Shown in pieces: positions 1-4,530 of a stretch of 5,739 nt of DNA. A program made the position numbers and the translations under genes. Source of the stretch: an uncultured Collinsella sp. Its GTDB lineage: Bacteria; Actinomycetota; Coriobacteriia; Coriobacteriales; Coriobacteriaceae. The DNA lies in NCBI GenBank assembly GCA_900553705.1, contig USEK01000096.1, positions 1-5,739 of the forward strand. The letters are read 5' to 3'. A model generated the notes under the pieces. That model did no database searches. It saw nothing but the letters and a program-made list of their open reading frames with translations, and had not been told where the DNA came from. The stretch's first letter is position 1. Each line of letters opens with the position of its first letter.

Positions 1-54
1 GGCATACGAGATTCCCCTACGTCTCGTGGGCTCGGAGATGTGTATAAGAGACAG
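1..54 (+). other. Untrimmed Illumina Nextera P7 adapter with index (artefact)
   Basis: This is sequencing-library DNA, not genome. Bases 1-12 (GGCATACGAGAT) are the end of the Illumina P7 flow-cell sequence. Bases 13-20 (TCCCCTAC) sit where the 8-base i7 index belongs. Bases 21-54 are the Nextera read-2 transposase adapter, ending in the Tn5 mosaic end (AGATGTGTATAAGAGACAG). Genomic sequence begins at base 55. Any reading frame crossing base 54 is chimeric. The contig end here is an assembly end, not a biological end of the element. Confidence 0.98.
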
Positions 55-274
55 GTGCAAGGAGGAAGACGAACAAGGCCCCGAGGGGATGGGTGACGAA
101 CCCGTCCGAGAGCCACCAGCCGAGGACGGTCTCCGCGTCGAACGTTGTGGGAATTGCCGATGCGTCGAGTCCGTACCCGGCGACGAGCATGTCGATGGGG
201 GCGGCGAGTACGGGGCATGCGAGGATCGCTAGGAAAAGGGATGATAGGAGCGCTGTGAGCATCTTGGTTTTCAT
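55..274 (-). CDS. Small exported or membrane protein, C-terminus lost at contig end
   Basis: I do not recognise the family. The 73 genomic residues start MKTKMLTALLSSLFLAIL and have a classic signal peptide: Lys at 2 and 4, a hydrophobic core at about 6-23, and a likely cleavage region around PVLAAP. A short soluble part follows (about 27-60, with a WW pair near 53), then a second hydrophobic stretch (about 64-73, GALFVFLLA) that may start a membrane helix. From there the frame enters the adapter, so the apparent tail PVSYTHLRAHET is not real and the true C-terminus is unknown. The ATG overlaps the TGA stop of the MobC-like gene as ATGA, which implies translational coupling and the same operon. 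A small membrane protein after mobC would suit a mobilization or conjugation accessory role, but that is inferred from position only. Confidence 0.72.
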
Positions 275-621
275 GATAGTTCTCGATTCTTGGAGATGAG
301 GTTTGAAAGCTGCGAGGCCGTGCTCGACACCAGTCGGACGGCCTCCGTGAGCTGTCGGGCCGTCTGCGCATCCACGCCATAGGCGTTTGCGGCATGGACG
401 GCCTGGTTGAGGTTTCCGCCCTGTTTCTTCATCTGGTGGAGGATTTGCCGCAAGGTCGCCTCGTCGGCGACCTTGACGGGCTTCTGCCCGATGCGGAGGG
501 CAGCTTCGCGCATGAACGTCGATGGGGCCATGTCAAAAGAGGAGGAGCGCGCCATGATGACGGCACGCTCCTCCTCGGTCATTCGGACGTTGATATGCGC
601 AGTCTTGCTGTTGCCGCGCAT
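271..621 (-). CDS. mobC: MobC-like relaxosome accessory protein (ribbon-helix-helix)
   Basis: This 116-residue protein looks like the MobC family, which binds the transfer origin and helps the relaxase nick it during mobilization. Residues 8-14 (AHINVRM) form the likely DNA-contacting beta strand. TEEERAVIMARSSSF (15-29) and MAPSTFMREAAL (31-42) are the two helices of a ribbon-helix-helix fold. The segment KKQGGNLNQAVHAAN (65-79) matches the conserved G-N-N/L-L-N-Q region of MobC proteins, and the helical tail (86-112) fits the family. The length is normal. The ATG at 619-621 is supported by an AGGAGGG Shine-Dalgarno at 629-635, buried in the last codons of the upstream ATPase gene, whose stop is only 3 bases away. 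The 3' end overlaps the next gene by 4 bases. No relaxase is visible; it would be expected beyond the cut contig end. It could instead be a plain ribbon-helix-helix regulator, but the NLNQ region argues for MobC. Confidence 0.85.
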   Translation of the reverse strand: MRGNSKTAHINVRMTEEERAVIMARSSSFDMAPSTFMREAALRIGQKPVKVADEATLRQILHQMKKQGGNLNQAVHAANAYGVDAQTARQLTEAVRLVSSTASQLSNLISKNRELS

Positions 622-624
622 GGC

Positions 625-1509
625 CTAGCCCTCCTGGTCATAGAAGGTGGCATGGGGCGCGTCGAAGGTGAGCTTGGCGCTCCCAAGCGTGCCATAGCGT
701 GCCTTAAGGACGCGAACGAGCAGGGGACGAACATCTAGCTCTGAGTTGTACCTCCGCTCCTTCTTGTCCCTGCCGTCGACCTGCAGGAAGAGAGCGTTGT
801 CGGAGCCGTAGTCGATACCCTGCGAGCCAGCGAAGACGTTGAGCTCGGTGTTCGCATCGTTGTACTTATCGCGCGCGACGCTGCTTATCAGGAAAACGGG
901 GACGTCATACGTCCGGGCGATGTTGCCCAGGGCTTGGACGCAAGCGGTGATGACAACGCGTTCTTCCGCGCGAACATTGAAATTGGTTGCTGCAATGAGT
1001 TGAAGGTAATCCACAAAAACGGCAGGGCGCTGCCCACGTTCGTGAATGCAATCACCGATGCAACGCCCGAGATCTTCCATGGACGTTTGGCTGTCCATGA
1101 TGCACGAGTTAGGTGCTACGGTCTCGGCGTAGATGGCACAGGCGTGCTCAAATGCCTCCCTCTTCTCGGGGATGGTCCCGGTCGCCTCGGAAAGGCTGAA
1201 GTTTCCATTGCCGAGGCGCGTGATGCCCTTCTGGGCGATGCGATACGCGGGGAGTTCCGCGGAATAGAAGACGGTGGGCACGCCTTGGGATGCGAGGTCG
1301 TCGGAGATGGTCTTGAGGAGCGTCGTCTTGCCGGCAGCGGGTGCCGCTCCGACTATGGTCAGGATTCCGGGTACGACGCCTCCGATGAGCTTGTCGAGAG
1401 AGGGGAGGCTGCGTATATGAGCCATGGGCTTACGCCCGTTCATTTCCTCGATATAGGTCTTGAGCTGATCGGCTTCGACGTTGAATGAGCTATTGGCTAC
1501 AGGCTGCAC
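625..1509 (-). CDS. DnaB-type RecA-fold ATPase / plasmid replicative helicase
   Basis: The 294-residue protein corresponds to the C-terminal ATPase domain of DnaB-family hexameric helicases, without the DnaB N-terminal primase-binding domain. Visible motifs are: Walker A GAAPAAGKTT (54-63, Lys61, Thr62); the SAELP motif with Glu85, matching the S-L-E-M catalytic glutamate region of DnaB; Walker B AVFVDYLQLI (163-172, Asp167); a motif around ISSVARDKYND (208-218) where DnaB has its LSQLNR region; and KARYG (269-273), in the place of the K-Q-R-N-G arginine finger. The size is close to the stand-alone RepA helicase of plasmid RSF1010, so unwinding the excised element for replication or transfer is the likely role. 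The start is GTG, chosen because GGAGGT lies 9 bases upstream (1519-1524). It overlaps the end of the excisionase-like gene by 13 bases. A RadA-like or regulatory ATPase is less likely. Confidence 0.85.
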   Translation of the reverse strand: MQPVANSSFNVEADQLKTYIEEMNGRKPMAHIRSLPSLDKLIGGVVPGILTIVGAAPAAGKTTLLKTISDDLASQGVPTVFYSAELPAYRIAQKGITRLGNGNFSLSEATGTIPEKREAFEHACAIYAETVAPNSCIMDSQTSMEDLGRCIGDCIHERGQRPAVFVDYLQLIAATNFNVRAEERVVITACVQALGNIARTYDVPVFLISSVARDKYNDANTELNVFAGSQGIDYGSDNALFLQVDGRDKKERRYNSELDVRPLLVRVLKARYGTLGSAKLTFDAPHATFYDQEG

Positions 1510-1742
1510 GGATCCGACACCTCCAACTCGTGAAGGTACTCAAAAAAGCTGGACTCGATGACGAAGAGGCGGCTATGAAGCTTGAGGCAGCGACCGCTCT
1601 CTTTCATGAGCGATGCGGCGGCAACCTCCCCAAGCCCGGTCAACTCACGAATCTCGGTGACGCCGAGCAGACGCTCGCGTCCCAGAACGACGCGAGGAGG
1701 AGCGGGTACGATACCCGCTTTGGGAACAGCGGAATCTACCAT
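1497..1742 (-). CDS. xis: Excisionase-like small DNA-binding protein
   Basis: This 81-residue protein resembles the small helix-turn-helix (MerR/excisionase-type) proteins found beside tyrosine integrases. Residues 24-50 (from RLLGVTEIRELTGLGEV to MKESGR) read as a winged-helix motif that selects DNA. The following RCLKLHSRLFVIESSFFEYLHELE (51-74) gives the wing and a closing helix, the usual layout of this family. The frame stays open upstream to an ATG at 1895. I start at the ATG at 1742 because AAAGGAG (1751-1757) lies 8 bases before it and the upstream residues look like translated non-coding DNA. It is first in the minus-strand operon and overlaps the ATPase start by 13 bases. As a recombination directionality factor it would favour excision by the integrase at 2798-4075. 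It could equally be the operon's regulator. No binding data can be read from sequence, so the symbol is provisional. Confidence 0.72.
   Translation of the reverse strand: MVDSAVPKAGIVPAPPRVVLGRERLLGVTEIRELTGLGEVAAASLMKESGRCLKLHSRLFVIESSFFEYLHELEVSDPCSL
1519..1524 (-). promoter_or_regulatory. Shine-Dalgarno deciding the GTG start of the ATPase
   Basis: GGAGGT on the minus strand, 9 bases before the GTG at 1509, inside the 3' end of the excisionase-like gene. It supports the unusual GTG start and translational coupling across the 13-base overlap. Confidence 0.75.
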
Positions 1743-1750
1743 GGTAGAAT

Positions 1751-1757
1751 CTCCTTT
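1751..1757 (-). promoter_or_regulatory. Shine-Dalgarno deciding the excisionase-like start
   Basis: AAAGGAG on the minus strand, 8 bases before the ATG at 1742. No comparable site precedes the alternative upstream ATG at 1895, so this settles the 81-residue product. Confidence 0.8.
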
Positions 1758-1765
1758 GGTCTGCT

Positions 1766-1807
1766 CACTCCTCCCCACCTCAGTTTGGCGACTAGAGGGG
1801 AGGGGTG
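1766..1807. terminator. GC-rich hairpin in the leader of the excisionase operon; possible + strand terminator
   Basis: CACTCCTCCCC (1766-1776) pairs with GGGGAGGGGTG (1797-1807): 11 pairs including one T-G wobble, with a 20-base loop that can pair further (AGT with ACT). On the + strand it is followed, after GGGCGGC, by TTTTTGTTTC, so it could terminate antisense transcription heading into the unknown gene at 2000. On the minus strand it lies in the untranslated leader, ending 9 bases before the Shine-Dalgarno, where it could modulate translation or attenuate. The spacing to the T tract is longer than usual, so terminator function is uncertain. Confidence 0.5.
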
Positions 1808-1910
1808 GGCGGCTTTTTGTTTCTATGGCCTTCTTCGGGCACCTCCATTCCGGCATTCGCTTATCTGTGCAATTCGATGATACTGCTTCTGGCAATCGAG
1901 GCGCTGAAGA

Positions 1911-1928
1911 TTCAGAAAAGATTCTGAA
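1911..1928. promoter_or_regulatory. Perfect 7-bp inverted repeat, candidate operator
   Basis: TTCAGAA, four bases (AAGA), then TTCTGAA. The dyad sits in the divergent intergenic region between the excisionase-like operon and the unknown gene, just upstream of the putative promoter of the latter. GAAAAG recurs as an overlapping direct repeat (1915-1920 and 1926-1931). Position and symmetry fit a dimeric repressor or the excisionase-like protein. The binding protein is not known. Confidence 0.45.
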
Positions 1929-1945
1929 AAGTTTCGGATAAGCGC

Positions 1946-1972
1946 TTTTACCTCGAAAAACAGGGTTATACT
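1946..1972 (+). promoter_or_regulatory. Putative promoter of the unknown gene
   Basis: TATACT at 1967-1972 matches a sigma-70-type -10 box at 5 of 6 positions. Only a weak -35 (TTTTAC, 1946-1951, 15-base spacer) is present. Transcription would begin near 1979, giving a short leader with GGAGG at 1990-1994. The good -10 box and its placement support it; the poor -35 suggests an activator or a weak promoter. Confidence 0.4.
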
Positions 1973-1999
1973 TGCAATGAAAATCGATTGGAGGATGAA

Positions 2000-2746
2000 A
2001 TGGAACGTTCCAGGAAACCGAAAAAACGAAAGTTTGGGACGACCGTCCTTGAACAGACCGATGACAACATCAGCATGTTCAAGGAACAACATCCGCAAGA
2101 GTTTAAGACTCCGGGGGAAGTGGTCGACCTTCTCGCGAGTCTCTGTCTCCGCGTCAACAAGGGTGCGGCTGCAGAGCTGAGTGCTTTTTGTGCGCAGCGG
2201 GTCAAGTCTATTCAGGATGAGCTTAGTGGATATGGCGATGCTGAGTCCCTGTCGCTCGCTGCCGACGATTTAAATGACAAGCTCTCTTATTACAAGGCTC
2301 TTCGTAACCATATGCTGCAATTTGTTCCGCAAGACAGCCTTGTTGATAAGGGGCCGTCAATGAAACGCGTGGACCTGCGAGGTGGCTCGTATCTCGTTGT
2401 CCCTGACGATTGGCCTGTGGTCAATGAGCCAAACGCCTCATCATGCGACTATGCTTTCGTCCTTGAAGTGCGGAACGCAAGCGATGCAATTCCGCACTAT
2501 GTTTATCTTTCCTCAAAGGAAGCCTGTCCTACGGATGAGGTGCTTAACGCAATAGCTGATAAATGGCCGGGGATTCGTGATGTCCAGAGTTCTCAGGTCG
2601 AGCCGATCTATGACAAGGACGGCGCGATTCTGAATACCGACGAATGGACGAAGGCACCTATAATCGGCGTCTTCCCCATTCGCGACGCCTCATCGTTTTC
2701 CTGGGAGGATAAAGCTCCATATGGAGCGATGGTCTATCGCCATTAG
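2000..2746 (+). CDS. Unrecognised 248-residue protein, candidate cargo gene
   Basis: I do not recognise a family. The N-terminus is strongly basic (RKPKKRKF, 4-12). Residues about 38-107 look mainly helical, with heptad-like spacing around LLASLCL to YYKALRN. The C-terminal half (about 120-248) looks mixed alpha/beta, with short strands such as YAFVLEV and APIIGVFPI and many Trp, Pro and Asp residues. There is no signal peptide or membrane segment, and no Walker, HTH or nuclease motif stands out. Four cysteines (49, 64, 149, 176) are scattered. I start at the ATG at 2000 because GGAGG (1990-1994) is 5 bases upstream; the TTG at 1988 overlaps that site and is rejected. It is the only + strand gene on the element, transcribed divergently from the excisionase operon and convergently to the integrase, and appears less GC-rich than the kinase gene. 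That setting suits cargo (defence, toxin or host-interaction) or a regulator, but neither can be shown. Confidence 0.8.
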   Translation: MERSRKPKKRKFGTTVLEQTDDNISMFKEQHPQEFKTPGEVVDLLASLCLRVNKGAAAELSAFCAQRVKSIQDELSGYGDAESLSLAADDLNDKLSYYKALRNHMLQFVPQDSLVDKGPSMKRVDLRGGSYLVVPDDWPVVNEPNASSCDYAFVLEVRNASDAIPHYVYLSSKEACPTDEVLNAIADKWPGIRDVQSSQVEPIYDKDGAILNTDEWTKAPIIGVFPIRDASSFSWEDKAPYGAMVYRH

Positions 2747-2767
2747 TCCATCTATGTTCAAAGCAAG

Positions 2768-2796
2768 GGAAGGGCCGGGTATATCTCGGCCCTTCC
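2768..2796. terminator. Shared hairpin between two convergent genes
   Basis: GGAAGGGCCG (2768-2777) and CGGCCCTTCC (2787-2796) form a perfect 10-bp stem with a 9-base loop. It fills the 51-bp gap between the unknown gene and the integrase, starting 21 bases after the former's stop and ending 1 base before the latter's stop codon on the map. The tail is modest in both directions (GTTATG on +, CTTGCTTTG on -), so a bidirectional terminator is likely but not textbook. Confidence 0.7.
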
Positions 2797-2797
2797 G

Positions 2798-4075
2798 TTA
2801 TGAATTGCTCTCTTGGGAAATGAGCTCGCCGAAGGCATCTGCTGCCTTACGATCGTTTGCCTCGATGGCGTGGGAGTAGATGGAGAGCGTCGTACTTGGA
2901 GATGCGTGTCCAAGTCTTGCCTGGACAGTCTTCACGTCTGCGCCTTCTCCGATTAGGAGCGTCGCTTGCGTGTGCCGCAGGGCGTGGGGGACGAGCCCAC
3001 TGTATCCCGTGCCCCTCACGTGCTCTTTGCCGTTTCGCTGGAATCTTCTGGTGATATTGTTGTAGCTTCCAAAGCCGTTATCGACGCAGAAGTCGCGGAA
3101 CCATCGGTCGAAGTTGTGGCCGTCTACGTTGACGACTGTGGCGTATATGTCATCCTCGATCGTGACGACCTTTATGCCGTTAACGATAGGCGTCTTGTCG
3201 TCCTGATCGAGAGTGTATCGGTTGAGCTGCGCCCGCTGTTCCAGCTTCCATTTGCTGAGATAGCAGGCCAGGGAGTCGTTGATTGCTATGGTGCGTCGGC
3301 TCATCTTCGATTTTGGCGGTCGGAGAGTCTTGTCATTGGTGAACTGCTTCGACACGCTCAACGTGCGCTGCCCAAGATCGATGTCGCCCCAAGTCAAGCC
3401 GAGCATTTCGCCGCGTCGGAGACCACATTGGAGCAAGAGCATGGTGCCCGTTGCCTTGGCCGACAGTGGTTCATCCATGAGGCAAGACAGAAATCGTGAA
3501 GCCTCGTCTGCCGTAAGCGGAGTTCTTTCCCTGTAAGTTGGTTTGGGAAGCTTGACTGGTGTGCACGGGTTGCGAAGGATGAGCTCGTTGTCCACGGCAT
3601 CCTGAAGAATCTGTCGGAGTTTGACGTGCGTTCCGTGCAGCTCGGCTTCCGACATTCCCTTTTTGCGAGCGTCTGCGTAAATGTGCCGTATATCGTCTGG
3701 GTGGAGATCGGCAAGCCGGACGTGGGCGAACATCTTCTGAATGTGGCTAATGTAGTTGCCCTCACGGGCGTAGGCGAGCGGCGAAAGGCTACCTATCCTT
3801 AAACTGTGAAAGTCCTTGGCATATTCCGCGACGGTTCGATTTCCGTTATCCCGGACGAGCCCGGAGTTCAACTCTTCCTTGTATTCCTCCAAAGCCTTGC
3901 GGAGCATCGCGTTCCGTGTTCGCTTGTTCACGCCTTCGCAGTGTAGTGTCCTCTTGGGTGAATAGGCATACTTGCCGGTCTTTGGATCTTTGCCGAGGTT
4001 GAAGCGGTATTGGAATACGCCCTCTTTAACCTGGTATACGCTGCCGTTTCCGATGACTCGTGGTCTGGTGCTCAT
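2798..4075 (-). CDS. int: Site-specific tyrosine integrase
   Basis: This 425-residue phage/ICE-type tyrosine recombinase cuts and rejoins DNA at the attachment site through a 3'-phosphotyrosine link. An N-terminal arm-binding region (about 8-45) with SVYQVKEGVFQYRFNLG is followed by a SAM-like core-binding domain (about 82-168) and the catalytic domain (about 185-415). Catalytic residues can be seen: Arg220 in CGLRRGEMLGL, a Lys in PPKSKMSRR (255 or 257), His364 and Arg367 in HALRH, His390 in RLGHAS, and nucleophile Tyr400 in TLSIYSH. The set is complete and the length is normal, so it is probably active. ATG at 4075 is preceded by AAGGAA (4083-4088), 7 bases away, which touches the base of a 24-bp hairpin. 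It is transcribed away from the tRNA-derived attachment site 215 bases upstream, the usual layout for an element integrated in a tRNA gene. Confidence 0.95.
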   Translation of the reverse strand: MSTRPRVIGNGSVYQVKEGVFQYRFNLGKDPKTGKYAYSPKRTLHCEGVNKRTRNAMLRKALEEYKEELNSGLVRDNGNRTVAEYAKDFHSLRIGSLSPLAYAREGNYISHIQKMFAHVRLADLHPDDIRHIYADARKKGMSEAELHGTHVKLRQILQDAVDNELILRNPCTPVKLPKPTYRERTPLTADEASRFLSCLMDEPLSAKATGTMLLLQCGLRRGEMLGLTWGDIDLGQRTLSVSKQFTNDKTLRPPKSKMSRRTIAINDSLACYLSKWKLEQRAQLNRYTLDQDDKTPIVNGIKVVTIEDDIYATVVNVDGHNFDRWFRDFCVDNGFGSYNNITRRFQRNGKEHVRGTGYSGLVPHALRHTQATLLIGEGADVKTVQARLGHASPSTTLSIYSHAIEANDRKAADAFGELISQESNS

Positions 4076-4086
4076 GATGGAATTCC

Positions 4087-4140
4087 TTGAGGGTAGGCTA
4101 GGGGCAAGCCCTTAAAGGCTTGCCCCTAGCCTACCCTCAA
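4087..4140. repeat. Perfect 24-bp-arm hairpin in the integrase leader
   Basis: The left arm 4087-4110 and right arm 4117-4140 are exact reverse complements around a 6-base loop (CTTAAA). The arms begin TTGAGGGTAGGC and end GCCTACCCTCAA. No T tract follows on the minus strand, so it is not an obvious terminator. The left arm shares two bases with the integrase Shine-Dalgarno (4083-4088), so folding of the minus-strand mRNA could limit ribosome access. It could also be a binding site for the integrase or excisionase. Confidence 0.9.
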
Positions 4141-4181
4141 AATTCTACCCAATCAAGAGTGATTGGGTAGAATTAGGGTAG
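4141..4181. repeat. 14-bp-arm hairpin with extra GGGTAG copy
   Basis: AATTCTACCCAATC (4141-4154) and GATTGGGTAGAATT (4161-4174) are exact reverse complements around AAGAGT. The repeat directly abuts the 24-bp-arm hairpin. A further AGGGTAG (4175-4181) can pair with CTACCCT (4131-4137) of the neighbouring hairpin, with CAA (4138-4140) bulged. This longer fold is therefore mutually exclusive with the complete first hairpin. Confidence 0.85.
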
Positions 4182-4290
4182 AAAGTTTTTGAATCTTATA
4201 AGTCGAGCTTCTTAAAAATAGCCTTTTTACATGCTGTTATACGAATCCAGAAGAAATTATAAAAAACCAGGTCAAATAGAAATACAAGAC
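4182..4290. other. AT-rich non-coding end of the element
   Basis: There is no credible gene here. The stretch is strikingly AT-rich compared with the genes on both sides, as expected of a bendable attachment arm carrying integrase and accessory-protein sites. It must also hold the integrase promoter, but no clear -35/-10 pair can be named. It ends sharply where the tRNA sequence starts. Confidence 0.55.
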
Positions 4291-4335
4291 CTCCTAAAGC
4301 GGGTGTCGACGGTTCGAATCCGCCCGGGGGCACCA
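4291..4335 (+). other. Attachment site (attR-like): 3' half of tRNA-Arg(CCU)
   Basis: The sequence reads as a tRNA from the anticodon loop to the 3' end. It has the anticodon loop CTCCTAA (4291-4297, anticodon CCT), 3' anticodon stem AGCGG, a 5-base variable loop GTGTC, T stem GACGG, T loop TTCGAAT (4313-4319), CCGCC, acceptor strand CGGGGGC (4325-4331), A discriminator and encoded CCA (4333-4335). The five bases before 4291 (AAGAC) do not pair with AGCGG, and no D arm or 5' acceptor (expected GCCCCCG) exists upstream, so this is a fragment. An integrase upstream and a clean junction make it the attachment core. The intact tRNA should lie at the other end of the element. One T-stem pair (A4309 with C4323) is mismatched. 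Confidence 0.82.
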
Positions 4336-4381
4336 GAGAAATATCGAGCCCGGTACCGCTACGGTGCCGGGCTCTTCTGGT
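4313..4381 (+). repeat. 69-bp direct repeat, copy 1 (tRNA 3' end plus terminator hairpin)
   Basis: The segment starts at the T loop TTCGAAT, runs through CCA and continues through a terminator-like hairpin to TTCTGGT. It recurs at 4440-4508, exactly 127 bases downstream, with two substitutions (A4339/G4466 and C4372/T4499). Copy 1 is continuous with the longer tRNA 3' half. Confidence 0.95.
4346..4374 (+). terminator. Terminator-like hairpin after the tRNA fragment
   Basis: GAGCCCGGTACC (4346-4357) pairs with GGTGCCGGGCTC (4363-4374) with one T-G wobble and a GCTAC loop. It starts 11 bases after CCA, the normal place for a tRNA terminator. The tail (TTCTGGTCT) is only mildly T-rich, as is common in GC-rich genomes. 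Confidence 0.7.
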
Positions 4382-4390
4382 CTAAGGGCA

Positions 4391-4413
4391 GGATTCGAGC
4401 CGTCGACACCCGC
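4391..4413 (-). repeat. 23-bp inverted copy of the tRNA variable-loop/T-arm segment
   Basis: Read on the minus strand, this matches 4299-4321 with one substitution (C where copy 1 has T4313). It covers the end of the anticodon stem, variable loop, T stem and the start of the T-loop side. It lies between the two direct 69-bp repeats. A transcript through this region could fold it back on the tRNA segment, enclosing the terminator hairpin. Confidence 0.88.
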
Positions 4414-4439
4414 GTCACTCATTTCCCCGCGGGGGAGTT

Positions 4440-4508
4440 TTCGAATCCGCCCGGGGGCACCAGAGGAATATCGAGCCCGGTACCGCTACGGTGCCGGGTT
4501 CTTCTGGT
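4440..4508 (+). repeat. 69-bp direct repeat, copy 2
   Basis: It carries T loop TTCGAAT (4440-4446), CCGCC, CGGGGGC, A and CCA (4460-4462), then the hairpin. Bases before 4440 do not continue the tRNA: GAGTT replaces the 5' T stem. Immediately upstream is the palindrome CCCCGCGGGG (4425-4434). This looks like a relic of an older attachment site or a local duplication. Confidence 0.93.
4473..4501 (+). terminator. Second copy of the tRNA terminator-like hairpin
   Basis: GAGCCCGGTACC (4473-4484) pairs with GGTGCCGGGTTC (4490-4501) with two T-G wobbles. The C-to-T change keeps pairing as G-T. The tail is weak (TTCTGGTTC up to the repeat end). Confidence 0.62.
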
Positions 4509-4530
4509 TCAATGCCATGTCAAAAACGAA

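Noticed and set aside
26..232. Plus-strand frame starting MGSEMCIRDR
   Set aside because: Its start is translated adapter sequence and the rest is antisense to the small membrane protein.
1743..1895. N-terminal extension of the excisionase-like protein to an ATG at 1895
   Set aside because: A strong Shine-Dalgarno supports the ATG at 1742, and the extension reads through a hairpin leader with low-complexity, Pro/Arg/Ser-rich residues.
1988..1999. TTG start for the unknown gene
   Set aside because: The TTG overlaps the GGAGG Shine-Dalgarno that serves the ATG at 2000.
2966..3499. Long plus-strand open frame across the integrase
   Set aside because: It lies wholly antisense to an integrase with every catalytic residue, a typical GC-rich shadow frame.
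4087..4181. CRISPR array
   Set aside because: The repeats are two adjacent inverted hairpins with different arms, with no regular direct repeats or spacers.
4256..4287. Integrase promoter with TATAAT (minus, 4256-4261) and TTGTAT (4282-4287)
   Set aside because: The -10 is perfect, but the 20-base spacer is too long and the region is AT-rich enough to give such a match by chance.
4291..4335. A functional tRNA gene
   Set aside because: No 5' acceptor strand, D arm or 5' anticodon stem is present upstream; only the 3' half exists.
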